This document shows, in pieces, positions 7,893-17,247 of a DNA stretch of 64,000 bases (within the stretch, counting starts at the first letter, position 1; each line of letters starts with the position of its first letter). The stretch covers positions 6,396,001 to 6,460,000 of the forward strand of contig NZ_CP045496.1 of assembly GCF_015500075.1 (NCBI RefSeq), read 5' to 3'. This DNA is from Mesorhizobium sp. INR15 (GTDB lineage: Bacteria; Pseudomonadota; Alphaproteobacteria; Rhizobiales; Rhizobiaceae). Both the position numbers and the translations under genes were made by a program. The notes beneath the pieces were generated by a model that saw only the letters and a list, made by a program, of their open reading frames with translations, ran no database searches and was not told where the DNA came from.

Positions 7893-8640
7893 TTCGGCCG
7901 TAAATGGTAATGCCGTAGTGCAGGCCGACAAAGATGTCGTGGCCGCCTCGAAGGTGCGCGAGTTGTAAAAGCGTGTCCGCGACCTGGAACGGATGCTGGG
8001 CCGAAAGACCATTGAGACCGAGATTCTCAGAGAGGCGATCGAGGTCGCTCGCCCAAAAAATACACATTGCCCTTGGTGTTCTAGTGTTCCCGGTCAGCCT
8101 GATTGCCGGAACCTTGGGCATCGCGCGCGCTCCAATCTCATCGAACGCGCCTCCTCTCCAGTTGTCCGGCGCGGACCGAACCGCAAGCTCGAAGATGCCG
8201 ATCTGCTGGCCAAGAGTAGGCTGATCATCGACAGACGGCCGAGCGATTGTTATCGCAGTGTCACCGCGCTGATCACCCGGCAACGTCGAGTCGAAAGCAA
8301 GCTGACCGTCAATGCCAAACGGTGCTGCGGGTCTTGCGCCGGCATCACCTGACGCTGCAACGCCACACGGCTCTATGTCCCGAGCGTCTCCATTACGGCG
8401 TCGTCATGGCCTTGTAATCCAATGTGCGTTAGTGTTCAGCCAACTGGCGATCCGCGCACGTGACGGCGGTGGTCCGGGTTCTGTTTGTCATCGGTGCCTG
8501 CGACCGCGAAATTGGCTGTTTCGCTGTCGCCAATGCCGAGATCTCCGCAGAAGTGCGGTGTGATCTAATGATCACATTGGTCGACGCTTCGGCAGCACCA
8601 AGCCCCGGTGACGCGCGGCTTGTTTCTGGTTATATTGTAC
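7893..8640 (+). pseudogene. Decayed IS3-family (IS2-like) transposase
   Basis: Fragments of an IS3 transposase read in shifting frames. An OrfA C-terminus is seen as ASKVREL, a stop codon (7966-7968), then KRVRDLERMLGRKTIETEIL and REAIEVARPKN. OrfB fragments follow: KLEDADLLAKSRLIIDRRPS, then SVTALITRQRR, then LTVNAKR in one frame, and VVRVLFVIGACDREIG from about 8468 in another. Several stops and frameshifts separate them and the DDE domain is incomplete. It is a relic with no recognisable terminal repeats. Confidence 0.7.
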
Positions 8641-8679
8641 ACAAAGGACTTTGCCAAAAAATCAATGAATCAAATTATT

Positions 8680-8694
8680 TGGCGGAGAGGGAGG
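8680..8694 (-). other. Putative att-site remnant identical to a tRNA-Ser 3' end
   Basis: The + strand sequence TGGCGGAGAGGGAGG is the reverse complement of CCTCCCTCTCCGCCA, which matches from memory the 3' end of rhizobial tRNA-Ser including CCA. It breaks off where the T-arm should start, so this is not a tRNA gene. It lies 155 bp upstream of the integrase gene, where an att site of a tRNA-integrating element is expected. Confidence 0.5.
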
Positions 8695-8849
8695 CCGCCA
8701 TTGTGAGATACCATTCCGTCGCTTTTCGTCTCAGTTTGTCTCATTTAATCAGTATGTTGTCGTGATACCAGCGAATCCCCTGTCTTGACTTGTCGCAGAT
8801 AGTAGCGATAAATCGCGTTCGGTTTGGCGGGTATGATGAGGGGTGGTCA

Positions 8850-10151
8850 ATGCCGAAGAAAGCGAAAGACCTCACCGCGCTGGAGGTGTCCCGACTGCGG
8901 CACCCCGGCAAAGGCGGAAACGCTGCGGTTGCCGTCGGCAACGTTTCGGGGCTGCTATTGCAGTGCACGCCAGGCGGCGCGCGCACCTGGCTGCTGCGCA
9001 CAATTGTAGGAACGAAGCGGCGGGAGATAGGGCTGGGTGGGTATCCGGATGTACCCCTGGCCGAAGCCGTTCGACGGGCGCGCGAGGCGAAAGTCAAGAT
9101 CTTGGCTGGCGTCGACCCCGTCGAGGAACGAAAGGCCGCGCGGGCAGCCCTTGCCGCCGCGCAGGCGCGCGGGCTGATGTTTGGTGATGCGGTTGATCGC
9201 TATCTCGCCGCCAAACTGGATGCCTTCAAGAATGCCAAGCACCGTGCTCAATGGGAAATGACCCTTAAAAGCTATGCCGGGCCGGAACTTGGCGCGCTGC
9301 TGGTTTCAGATATTGGTGTGCAGGACGTGCTCCGGGTGCTCCAACCGATCTGGAAGACGAAGACCGAAACCGCCAGCCGCGTGCGTGGGCGAATTGAGGC
9401 CGTACTAGCATGGGCGACGGTTGCCGGTCATCGAACCGGCGACAATCCCGCACGCTGGGCCGGCAATCTAAAAGAGTTGCTGCCCGCGCCGTCAAAGGTT
9501 GCCGGCGGCGAAAACCAGCCAGCCCTCCAGCTTGACGATGCTGGTAGATGGTTCAAATCGCTGGGGACGCGGGATGGCATTGGGAGCCGCGCGCTGGAAT
9601 TTGCGGCACTAACGGCCTGCCGGTCGCAAGAAGTGCGCGGGGCAACCTGGGATGAGATCGATCTTGATAAGGCGCTCTGGGTCGTGCCGGCCGCTCGGAT
9701 GAAGATGGGTCGGGAGCATCGCGTGCCGCTGACAGCGCATGCCGTAGCGCTGCTCGAAGCCCTGCCGCGCCTTGCCGATAACCCAATTGTGTTCCATGCC
9801 CCAAAGGGCGGGCAACTGTCCGACATGACCTTGAGCGCCACCATGCGACGGCTTCATGATGCGGACATCGAACGCGGTTGCACGGGCTTTATCGACCGCG
9901 CGTCGAAGCGGCCTGCCGTGCCGCACGGTCTTCGCTCGACGTTCAGAGATTGGGTGGCTGAGCGCACCACATTTCCGGGCGATATGGCCGAAGTTGCCTT
10001 GGCGCACAAGGTTAGCAACGCCGTTGAAGCGGCCTATCGGCGCGGCGATCAGCTGGAAAAGCGGCGCCAGATGATGGCGTCATGGTCTGGCTTCCTCACC
10101 GGCCGTGCCGCCAAGGCCACCGTAGTCCGGCTTCGAGAGGCCCGCACATGA
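8850..10151 (+). CDS. Tyrosine recombinase, P4-type integrase
   Basis: A 433-aa integrase. ATG 8850 is chosen because GAGGGGTGG lies just upstream and the protein then starts MPKKAKDLTALEVSRL, the usual DUF4102 arm-binding N-terminus. The catalytic domain shows Arg in TACRSQEVRG (about 257), His-x-x-Arg in VPHGLRSTFRDWVAE (about 358-361) and the nucleophile Tyr in VEAAYRRGD (about 394). It integrates the element into a tRNA 3' end, probably tRNA-Ser given the 15-nt match at 8680. The stop overlaps the next start (ATGA), so the two are translationally coupled. It appears intact. Confidence 0.93.
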   Translation: MPKKAKDLTALEVSRLRHPGKGGNAAVAVGNVSGLLLQCTPGGARTWLLRTIVGTKRREIGLGGYPDVPLAEAVRRAREAKVKILAGVDPVEERKAARAALAAAQARGLMFGDAVDRYLAAKLDAFKNAKHRAQWEMTLKSYAGPELGALLVSDIGVQDVLRVLQPIWKTKTETASRVRGRIEAVLAWATVAGHRTGDNPARWAGNLKELLPAPSKVAGGENQPALQLDDAGRWFKSLGTRDGIGSRALEFAALTACRSQEVRGATWDEIDLDKALWVVPAARMKMGREHRVPLTAHAVALLEALPRLADNPIVFHAPKGGQLSDMTLSATMRRLHDADIERGCTGFIDRASKRPAVPHGLRSTFRDWVAERTTFPGDMAEVALAHKVSNAVEAAYRRGDQLEKRRQMMASWSGFLTGRAAKATVVRLREART

Positions 10152-10633
10152 CGGAGGATATTCGCTCGGCTTGGGATGCATTGGCGCAGGAGCATTGCGA
10201 CCAAACAGGTATAACGCTGCCGAACGCTCGCGATAACATAATTGGCTTCTGGCTGACGGCGGGCGATACCCGGCCGTTCTTTGACTGGGTTTTGCGCGGC
10301 CACAAGCCTTCGCCCGAGAATGTTTTGCTGGTCGCGGCAATGATGGCAAGAGCGGACAGCCCAGATGTGCTGCCATCGAAGCTCAAAGATGCGCTGCCTT
10401 TCGGGCTCTCCATAAGTGGCAAGCGGCGTGGCGATAGGTCGAACCTAGAATTCGTGGTCCGCGACTACTTCATCGGCCGCGAAGTCGAGCGGAAGATCGC
10501 CGTTGGGGAAAAATACGAAGCGGCAATAGCCGCAGTGCACGAGTGGTTGCCAGCTACTAATATCAAGGTCGGTCCTCAAACCGTGCGCGACGCTTACGAC
10601 ACGCGCCGCCAGGGAAAGAGTACGAAGCGGTGA
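10148..10633 (+). CDS. Hypothetical protein of the integrative element
   Basis: A 161-aa protein coupled to the integrase by an ATGA overlap. The start is ATG 10148. No motif is recognised. It is soluble, with mixed helical content (DIRSAWDALAQEHCDQTG; VERKIAVGEKYEAAIAAVHE) and a basic C-terminus (RQGKSTKR). Its tight coupling suggests a role connected to integration or excision, but this is inference from position only. Confidence 0.65.
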   Translation: MTEDIRSAWDALAQEHCDQTGITLPNARDNIIGFWLTAGDTRPFFDWVLRGHKPSPENVLLVAAMMARADSPDVLPSKLKDALPFGLSISGKRRGDRSNLEFVVRDYFIGREVERKIAVGEKYEAAIAAVHEWLPATNIKVGPQTVRDAYDTRRQGKSTKR

Positions 10634-10706
10634 AGTCACGGTAATGAGATGCCAATTTAATTACCCTGCAATTTCAATGACATAATAAAAAATTGCGACT
10701 ATATGA

Positions 10707-10727
10707 CTCCGTCTAACACTGACGGAG
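10707..10727 (+). promoter_or_regulatory. Inverted repeat overlapping the alpA ribosome binding site
   Basis: CTCCGTC-N7-GACGGAG, a perfect 7-bp inverted repeat. The right arm contains the GGAG Shine-Dalgarno (10724-10727) of the AlpA-like gene that starts at 10735. A rhizobial -10-like CTATAT lies just upstream (10699-10704). It could be a DNA operator or an RNA hairpin that hides the RBS. Confidence 0.45.
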
Positions 10728-10734
10728 CCGCGAT

Positions 10735-10968
10735 ATGACTTCCTGCACGCCTGACACAGAAAGGCCAAAGAAGACCAAGCCCGATCCGGCTGCGCTATTC
10801 GTCACTGATTACCAGGTAGGTGCACGTTACGGCGCCAGCAGAGCAACCGTTTGGCGTTGGCTCAAAAGCGATCCTTCTTTCCCCCGTCCCGTCTCATTGT
10901 CGTCTGGCTGCTCGCGCTGGCGCATCGCGGACCTTGAAGCGTGGGAGCACCAGAAGTCGGCCGCCTAA
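10735..10968 (+). CDS. AlpA-family phage/element transcriptional regulator
   Basis: A 77-aa protein with an AlpA/MerR-type winged helix-turn-helix: VTDYQVGARYGASRATVWRW, then SFPRPVSLSSGCSRWRIAD and LEAWEHQK. Proteins of this kind activate the integrase or excision genes of P4-like elements. A perfect inverted repeat covers its Shine-Dalgarno, pointing to auto-control or RNA-level control. It sits between the integrase pair and the primase, as usual for such elements. Confidence 0.88.
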   Translation: MTSCTPDTERPKKTKPDPAALFVTDYQVGARYGASRATVWRWLKSDPSFPRPVSLSSGCSRWRIADLEAWEHQKSAA

Positions 10969-11056
10969 ATCACCGCCGGGCAGAAAAAACGCCCGGCCGA
11001 AAGATCAGCCGGACGCTCCGTAAAAATCCATGTGAGAGTGAGATTTTTACAACGGG

Positions 11057-11530
11057 GTGCCGCAGAACTCAAGGCAAAAGCAACCCATGTACCCTAGAGA
11101 ATCTCTACGACGGAACAAGGCCGTTGCAAATAATTCGCGCCCGGAAAATCTCGCCCCTCTCGATGGTTCTCTAGAATACGAACGGGAAATTTCTCGGCTT
11201 TTTGCAAGCGAGCCCAAGTGGCGCATTGCCCCATTTGCAGTTGCCTACGTCAAAGAAAACAAGAGTCGCGTGTATTTTGACTATGACAACCGACCAATCC
11301 TTCGGGTCGGGCCTGACCATAAAAATGAGATCACCCCACCAGGTACGATGGTTTGTTTCTCGATGCTCGCGGACTTGCATGCGGGTTCAGATGGTCGCCC
11401 TGACCCGGACGGGCGTAAGATCGTTACCGACCTCATTGCTAAATACGGCCTCAGCCCAGAGCTTCGACGTCGTTGGTACCTGTTCCAGCGCGGCACGCTG
11501 CCTGAGCCGGCGTGGGGTAGTCGGTCATGA
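11057..11530 (+). CDS. Hypothetical protein upstream of the primase
   Basis: A 157-aa frame from GTG 11057; an in-frame ATG at 11087 is an equally plausible start. The end overlaps the primase start (ATGA at 11527-11530). A central hydrophobic beta-rich part (WRIAPFAVAYVKENKSRVYF) is followed by PPGTMVCFSMLADLHAG and a C-terminal helical part. No family is recognised. The coupling suggests that it works with the replication protein. Confidence 0.6.
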   Translation: MPQNSRQKQPMYPRESLRRNKAVANNSRPENLAPLDGSLEYEREISRLFASEPKWRIAPFAVAYVKENKSRVYFDYDNRPILRVGPDHKNEITPPGTMVCFSMLADLHAGSDGRPDPDGRKIVTDLIAKYGLSPELRRRWYLFQRGTLPEPAWGSRS

Positions 11531-12909
11531 CCTGTTACACAGCAGCGGATGCGAGGCCAGTGGCTTTCGCCGCCCAGGACGCTCGGCCGCCGGATTTCTC
11601 GGATGAAGCCTTGGCACTTCGGTTTGCCAATCGTCATGCAAACGACCTACGCTATGTTGCCTCGTGGTCGAAATGGCTCCACTGGACGGGGATGCATTGG
11701 CGGCTCGATGACACGCTGCTCGCGTTCAATCTCGCTCGTGTGGTTTGCCGAGAGGAAGCGGCTAAATGTGACAAGGACAGAACTGCTGCTTTGGTGGCAA
11801 GCGCCAAGACGGTTGCGGCCGTGGAGCGCCTCGCCAAAGCCGACCGCCGTCTTGCCGCCACCGTTGCCCAATGGGATGCTGATCCTTGGGTGCTTAACAC
11901 TCCTGGCGGGGTGATAGACTTGCGGACCGGCAAAAGCCGTCCGCACGATGCGAGCCACTATCTGACCAAGATCACGGCCGTGTCGCCTGGCAGCGAGTGT
12001 CGGACGTGGCTTGCTTTCCTCGATCGCATTACCGCTGGCGACCGCGACCTACAGGCATTTATCCAGCGGATGTTTGGCTATGGCCTGACGGGTGACACCT
12101 CGGCTCACGCCCTTTTTTTCCTCTATGGTACAGGCGGCAACGGCAAGAGCGTGGCGATCGATACCGTGTCGGACATTTTAGCCGACTACCATAAAACAGC
12201 GCCTATCGAGACCTTCACCGCATCCAATAGCGACCGACATCCGACAGACCTCGCCGGCCTTCGCGGCGCGCGTCTCGTAACCGCCGTCGAGACGGAGGAA
12301 GGCCGACGTTGGGCCGAAAGCAGGATCAAAAGCCTGACAGGGGGAGACAAGATCTCGGCCCGCTTCATGCGGCAAGACTTTTTCGAGTTCTCTCCACAAT
12401 TCAAACTCGTTATCGCTGGAAACCACAAACCCGGCCTGCGCTCGGTGGACGAGGCAATCCGGCGTCGGTTCCATCTTGTGCCATTCACTGTGACGATCCC
12501 CGCAGCGGATCGCGACCTGAAGCTGAAGTCCAAACTGAAAGCCGAATGGTCAGGCATCCTGCAATGGATGATCGACGGATGCCTCGATTGGCAGTCCAAC
12601 GGGCTCTGTCCGCCAAGCGCAGTCATCGACGCCACGGCGGCCTATCTCGAAGCAGAAGACGCCATGGCTGCATGGATCGAAGAGTGTTGTACTCGTGACC
12701 CGCAGGGATGGACCGGAACCAGCGAACTGTTCGCCTCTTGGAAGGCATGGGCAGACAGAGCAGGCGAATTCGCGGGCTCAACAAAGCGGTTCGCGCAGAA
12801 CCTCGAAACGCGGGGTTTCCAGCAACTCCGGAAGAAAAACGGCAGAGGATTTCACGGGTTGGTGATCGACCGCTCCGATGATCTCCAGCCGCATTGGAGC
12901 GATCAGTGA
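11527..12909 (+). CDS. P4-family phage/plasmid primase-helicase (SF3 ATPase)
   Basis: A 460-aa protein with the D5-N-like region followed by a superfamily-3 helicase: Walker A GTGGNGKSVAIDT (about 200-212), an acidic Walker-B-like RLVTAVETEEGRRW, motif C/sensor FKLVIAGNHKPGL and the arginine-rich DEAIRRRFHLVPF. P4-family proteins unwind and prime the element's own replication. It is shorter than P4 alpha (about 780 aa) and lacks the N-terminal primase part, so it is mainly the helicase half, as is common in small integrative elements. No frameshift is seen. The next frame begins by a GTGA overlap. Confidence 0.9.
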   Translation: MTCYTAADARPVAFAAQDARPPDFSDEALALRFANRHANDLRYVASWSKWLHWTGMHWRLDDTLLAFNLARVVCREEAAKCDKDRTAALVASAKTVAAVERLAKADRRLAATVAQWDADPWVLNTPGGVIDLRTGKSRPHDASHYLTKITAVSPGSECRTWLAFLDRITAGDRDLQAFIQRMFGYGLTGDTSAHALFFLYGTGGNGKSVAIDTVSDILADYHKTAPIETFTASNSDRHPTDLAGLRGARLVTAVETEEGRRWAESRIKSLTGGDKISARFMRQDFFEFSPQFKLVIAGNHKPGLRSVDEAIRRRFHLVPFTVTIPAADRDLKLKSKLKAEWSGILQWMIDGCLDWQSNGLCPPSAVIDATAAYLEAEDAMAAWIEECCTRDPQGWTGTSELFASWKAWADRAGEFAGSTKRFAQNLETRGFQQLRKKNGRGFHGLVIDRSDDLQPHWSDQ

Positions 12910-13199
12910 GCAAGCTGGTGACGCATGTGACGCTAGGTCTGGCTATAGACGTCATGCGCGCGCGTAACGGTGTTGACCTGAACTGGCGTCACATGCGTCA
13001 CCTACAGCAATCGCTACTACGCAACTGCCCAAACAACATCAGGTCGATTTTGCGACGCCCGATCATCGCCCTGGCTGGCGCAGATCGGGAACCTTTCGAC
13101 GGGGACGGAAATCTCTCGCGGAAAACTTCCGCAATGCCCGCTAGAGCAAAATCCGAGCGAATAGAATCGATAGGGGTTTCGTGGGGATTGGAAATCTGA
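12906..13199 (+). pseudogene. Gene truncated by IS630 insertion
   Basis: A frame that begins with GTG 12906, overlapping the primase stop (GTGA), and runs 97 codons. Only the first 79 or so codons are native. At 13144 it enters the IS630 left end, and the stop at 13197-13199 comes from the IS. The native part (SKLVTHVTLGLAIDVMRARN and further) is His/Arg-rich with no recognised domain. It may also be a chance frame, but the start overlap argues for a real, interrupted gene. Confidence 0.35.
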
Positions 13200-14197
13200 T
13201 TCAGCATATCTGCTGGATTAGGAGGCCGGCGTGGCATGGCGAAATCCTTATCCGAAGACTTGCGGGCTCGCGTGGTCGCAGCGGTTGATGGCGGCCTGTC
13301 GCGACGGGCGGCAGCGGCGCGATTTGGCGTGGCGGCGGCAAGCGCGGTGCGTTGGGTCCGGGAATGGCGCGCGAGCGGATCCACCTGCGCAAAGCCGCAG
13401 GGCGGCGACAGGCGGTCCCACCGCGTCGAAGCGTATCGCGACATCCTTCTGGCGGCGATCGAGAGGCGGGTGGACATCACGCTGGTCGAACTCGCCGAGT
13501 TGCTGCGACAAGAGCATGGCGCGTCGTTTGCGACGAGCACGATCTGGCGCTTTCTCGATCGTCACTCCATGACCTTCAAAAAAAACGGCGCACGCCAGCG
13601 AGCAGGAGCGACCAGACGTAGCCGCGCGACGAAACGCGTGGTTCGACGCCCAGCCCGATCTTGATCCCGAGCATCTGGTCTTCATCGACGAGACCGGAGC
13701 CTCGACAAAGATGGCTCGACTGCGGGGGCGCACGAAGCGCGGGATGCGGTGCCGATCGCCAATCCCGCATGGCCATTGGAAGACGACGACGTTCACCGGC
13801 GCCCTGCGCCTCACTGGCATGACCGCGCCAATGGTCCTGGACGGCCCGATGACGGGCGAATGGTTCGTCGCCTATGTCGAGCAGGTTCTCGTGCCGACGC
13901 TGCGGCCCGACGATGTCGTGATCCTCGACAACCTGCCGGCGCACAAAAGCGCAGCCGCCCGTGAGGCGATCGAAGCGACCGGCGCAAGGATGATGTTCCT
14001 CCCGCCCTACTCTCCTGACTTCAACCCGATCGAGAACGCCTTTTCCAAGCTGAAATCGATCCTACGCAAAGCCGCCGCACGAACCGTCGCGGAATTGTGG
14101 GATACCATCAGCGCCGCACTGCCATGCTTCACACCAACAGAGTGCGCCAACTACTTCGCCGCAACAGGATATGAGCCGGAATGATCAGATTCTGCTC
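13144..14197 (+). mobile_element. Complete IS630-family insertion sequence
   Basis: A 1054-bp element. The terminal inverted repeats begin GAGCAAAATC on the left and GAGCAGAATC (reverse complement) on the right, and both ends are flanked by TA (13142-13143, 14198-14199), the TA duplication expected for IS630/Tc1-mariner elements. It carries one transposase encoded in two frames. It has inserted behind the P4-type primase gene and truncates the frame there. Confidence 0.88.
13236..14184 (+). CDS. IS630-family transposase, two overlapping frames
   Basis: The first frame (13236-13664) encodes the N-terminal helix-turn-helix region: MAKSLSEDLRARVVAAVDGG and RRAAAARFGVAAASAVRWV. The catalytic part is in another frame ending at 14184, with D in VFIDETGASTKMARLRGR, D in VVILDNLPAHKS and E in YSPDFNPIENAFSKLK. 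The frames meet at a run of eight A (13578-13585). Such runs are typical of rhizobial IS630 elements that make the full transposase by ribosomal frameshifting, here +1 (equivalently -2) by frame arithmetic. A loss-of-function indel at that run cannot be excluded. Confidence 0.8.
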
Positions 14198-14287
14198 TAG
14201 TTCGCCTCGTCGGGGCCTTGCTGGGCCGAAAATCCTATCGCCTGTTTCAGGCGAACGTATCGAAGATGAAAAGTTCGGAGATTTAGA

Positions 14288-14794
14288 ATGAGCAAAAATG
14301 GCACGGCCACTAAGGGAGCGTCGGGGAACGACGTTTCAACTGTCGCACTAAAACCTTCGGCTTCGGCCGGCGCGCCTTCCGACACTTGGACGGATATGCT
14401 CGCGGAGCAGACTTTGCTGACGCTATGGAACGGCGATTGCAGCAGCGAGGATCGTGCCAAACAGCTAAATGCCATCCTCGATGCCCTGGAGCAAATCGCG
14501 CCGCGCGATGAACTTGAAGGTATGATGGTCTCGCAGATGATCGCCGCACATAACGCGTCAATGGAATGTTTCCGGCGTGCCATGCTGCCGAACCAGACGA
14601 TGATAGGGCGCGACGAAAACTTGGGGCACGCGAATAAGCTTCTGCGGGCGTTTTCTAGCTTGGTCGAGACGTTCAATCGGCATCGCGGCAAGAACCAGCA
14701 AAAGGTCTTGGTCGAGCATGTACATGTCCATGCGGGCGGCCAAGCCTTAGTGGGCAACGTGACGCCAAACGGGGGTGGTGCAGAACGAAACTGA
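14288..14794 (+). CDS. Conserved hypothetical protein of mobile elements
   Basis: A 168-aa acidic/helical protein. The recognisable end is VLVEHVHVHAGGQALVGNV followed by a Gly-rich tail. I recall this C-terminal signature from uncharacterised proteins near phage-like and island genes in rhizobia, but it has no assigned function. The middle (LEQIAPRDELEGMMVSQMI, AAHNASMECFRRAM) looks like a helical bundle. It lies between the IS630 and the IS21 copies and was probably part of the P4-type element before both insertions. Confidence 0.7.
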   Translation: MSKNGTATKGASGNDVSTVALKPSASAGAPSDTWTDMLAEQTLLTLWNGDCSSEDRAKQLNAILDALEQIAPRDELEGMMVSQMIAAHNASMECFRRAMLPNQTMIGRDENLGHANKLLRAFSSLVETFNRHRGKNQQKVLVEHVHVHAGGQALVGNVTPNGGGAERN

Positions 14795-14916
14795 AGGACA
14801 ACCCTGTTGATTGCCACTGAGAACTGACCCGGCAACCCAGGATATTTCCACCGAGAATTGACCCATGTTTGACCCTTACCCTGCGTTTTTTCAGCGGGGA
14901 TTACGGAGTGATCGAC

Positions 14917-16445
14917 ATGGCATTATTGAGCGTGATCCGACGCTGGCATTATCGAGAGCATTTATCGATCCGAGAGATTAGCCGCAGGACCGGCCTGTCT
15001 CGGAATACGGTGCGCAAATACCTGCGGGTGGACGAGGTGGAGCCGAAGTTCAAGGTTTCAGAGCGGCCAAGCAGGCTTGACGCATTTGCCGACCGCTTGT
15101 CAGCCTGGCTGAGGACGGAGGCCAAAAAGAACCGCAAACAGAAACGCACGATCAAGCAGCTTCATGCCGATCTGCTGAGCCTTGGCTATGAGGGTCATAC
15201 GGTCGTGTTGCGGCTTTCGCTCGGGAGTGGAAGGCTGATCTGCAGAGGGAATTACAGACGACAGGGCGCGGGACATTCGTGCCGCTTTCTTTCGATCCAG
15301 GTGAAGCGTTCCAGTTCGACTGGTCCGAGGACTGGGCAATCATCGGCCATGAACGCACCAAGCTGCAGGTGGCCCATAGCAAGCTCAGCTACTCCAGGGC
15401 CTTCATCGTCCGGGCCTATCTGTTGCAGACGCATGAGATGCTGTTCGACGCTCATAATCATGCTTTCCGTGTCTTTGGCGGCGTTCCCCGGCGCGGCATC
15501 TACGATAATATGCGGACAGCGATCGACAAGGTCGGCCGCGGCAAGGAGCGCGACGTCAATGTCCGCTTCATGGCCATGGCCAGCCACTACCTTTACGAGC
15601 CTGAGTTCTGCAATCCCGCGTCCGGCTGGGAGAAGGGACAGGTCGAGAAGAATGTGCAGGATGCGCGTCATCGGTTCTTTCAACCTGTTCCACGCTTTCC
15701 ATCCCTGGAAGCCCTGAACGACTGGCTGGAGCTTCGATGCCAAGAATTTTGGCACAAGATCCCGCATGGAAAAATGCGCGGCACCATTGCCGATATCTGG
15801 GCTGAGGAAGCCCAGGCCCTCATGCCGGCGTCCCGTCTCTTCGACGGCTTTGTCGAATACACCAAGCGGGTCTCCCCGACCTGTCACGTGCATCTGGAGC
15901 GCAACCGCTACAGCGTGCCGGCGTCGTTTGCCAATCGGCCCGTGAGCCTTCGGGTCTATCCGGATCGTGTCGTTGTCGCTGCAGAGGGTCTGATTGTCTG
16001 TGAGCATCGCCGCATCATTGATCGTTCGCATGATCGACCAGGGCAGACGATCTATGACTGGCGGCACTATCTGGCTGTCGTTCAGCGCAAGCCAGGCGCC
16101 CTACGCAACGGAGCACCCTTTGCCGAACTTCCCGATGCATTCAGGTCGTTGCAGCAGCATTTGCTCAAGAAGCCGGGCGCCGATCGCGAGATGGTCGAGA
16201 TTCTGGCACTTGTCCTGCAACACGACGAGCAGGCCGTGCTTCTGGCCGTGGAGATGGCGTTGGAAGCCGGTGTTCCTACCAAAACCCATGTGCTGAACCT
16301 TCTCCATCGGCTCGTCGACGGCAAATCGCTCACGCCCCCGACCATCAGCGCTCCTCAGGCTTTGACGCTCACCAATGAGCCGAAGGCCAATGTCGAACGT
16401 TATGATGCCTTGAGGAAGGCCCTGGAGGTGCGCCATGCGTCATAA
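14917..16445 (+). pseudogene. istA: IstA transposase, 1-nt frameshift
   Basis: The IS21 transposase should be about 510 aa. From ATG 14917 the N-terminal HTH (SIREISRRTGLSRNTVRKYL) is read to LHADLLSLGYEG at about 15190. There one base is missing. Adding a T restores SYGRVAAFAREWKADLQREL and joins the frame that continues from 15279 as PLSFDPGEAFQFDWSED. The rest carries the DDE region (VFGGVPRRGIYDNMRTAIDK, NPASGWEKGQVEKNVQ) to the stop at 16445. With the frame broken, this copy should not transpose on its own. Confidence 0.85.
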
Positions 16446-17247
16446 CCCTGCCAGCGGCGCAATCGTCATCATGCTCCGGAGCCTGAAGATGCACGGCATG
16501 GCGCAGGCTGTCGGCGAACTCACCGAACAGGGAGCGCCGGCGTTTGAAGCCGCCATTCCGATCCTGTCGCAACTGCTCAAGGCCGAGACGGCGGAACGTG
16601 AGGTCAGGTCGACAGCCTATCAGCTCAAGATCGCACGCTTTCCAGCCTATCGCGATCTCAACGGCTTTGATTTTGTCAGCAGCGAGATCAACGAGGCACT
16701 CGTGCGGCAGCTTCATCGCTGCGAATTCGTCGATGAGGCCCACAACATTGTGCTCGTCGGCGGCCCCGGCACAGGCAAAACCCATATTGCGACCGCCCTT
16801 GGCGTGCAGGCCATCGAGCATCATCACAAGCGGGTTCGGTTCTTCTCGACGGTCGAGCTGGTCAATGCGCTCGAACAGGAGAAGGCTCAGGGGAGATCCG
16901 GCCAGATCGCCAATCGCCTCGTCCATTCCGATCTCGTGATCCTGGACGAACTTGGCTATCTGCCGTTCAGTGCATCAGGTGGAGCATTGCTCTTCCATCT
17001 GCTGAGCAAACTCTACGAACGCACCAGCGTCATCATCACCACAAACCTCAGCTTCAGCGAGTGGGCCAGTGTCTTCGGCGACGCCAAGATGACGACCGCG
17101 CTTCTCGACAGGCTAACCCACCATTGCCACATCCTCGAAACCGGAAACGACAGCTTCCGCTTCAAGAACAGCTCTGCACACGAGCCTAAGAAAGCGAAGG
17201 AGAAAGCCAGAACCTTGACCGTTCCCACAGAACCGAAACATACGTGA
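16435..17247 (+). CDS. istB: IstB transposition helper ATPase
   Basis: A 270-aa AAA+ ATPase of IS21. Walker A is VGGPGTGKTHIATALG (about 104-119), Walker B is LVILDELGYLPFS (about 165-177), and the family sequence ITTNLSFSEWASVFGDAKMT follows. IstB loads target DNA and stimulates IstA. It overlaps the istA end by 11 bp, as usual, for translational coupling. The gene looks intact although its partner istA is broken. Confidence 0.93.
   Translation: MRHNPASGAIVIMLRSLKMHGMAQAVGELTEQGAPAFEAAIPILSQLLKAETAEREVRSTAYQLKIARFPAYRDLNGFDFVSSEINEALVRQLHRCEFVDEAHNIVLVGGPGTGKTHIATALGVQAIEHHHKRVRFFSTVELVNALEQEKAQGRSGQIANRLVHSDLVILDELGYLPFSASGGALLFHLLSKLYERTSVIITTNLSFSEWASVFGDAKMTTALLDRLTHHCHILETGNDSFRFKNSSAHEPKKAKEKARTLTVPTEPKHT

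Larger units (their letters stand above)
8680..14794 (+). mobile_element. P4-type integrative element (incomplete)
   Basis: A block of co-oriented genes: att remnant, tyrosine integrase, small protein, AlpA regulator, small protein, P4-family primase/helicase, a truncated gene and a conserved orphan. The gene order is that of phage-satellite-like or plasmid-like integrative elements in alphaproteobacteria. An IS630 has inserted behind the primase and an IS21 copy forms the right boundary, so any cargo or packaging genes and the distal att site are not visible. The limits are inferred. Confidence 0.55.

Noticed and set aside
7807..8283. 158-codon minus-strand ORF
   Set aside because: It is the antisense of the decayed IS3 transposase fragments, which read sensibly on the plus strand.
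8680..8770. A tRNA-Ser gene
   Set aside because: Only the terminal 15 nt match; no T-arm, anticodon arm or D-arm follows.
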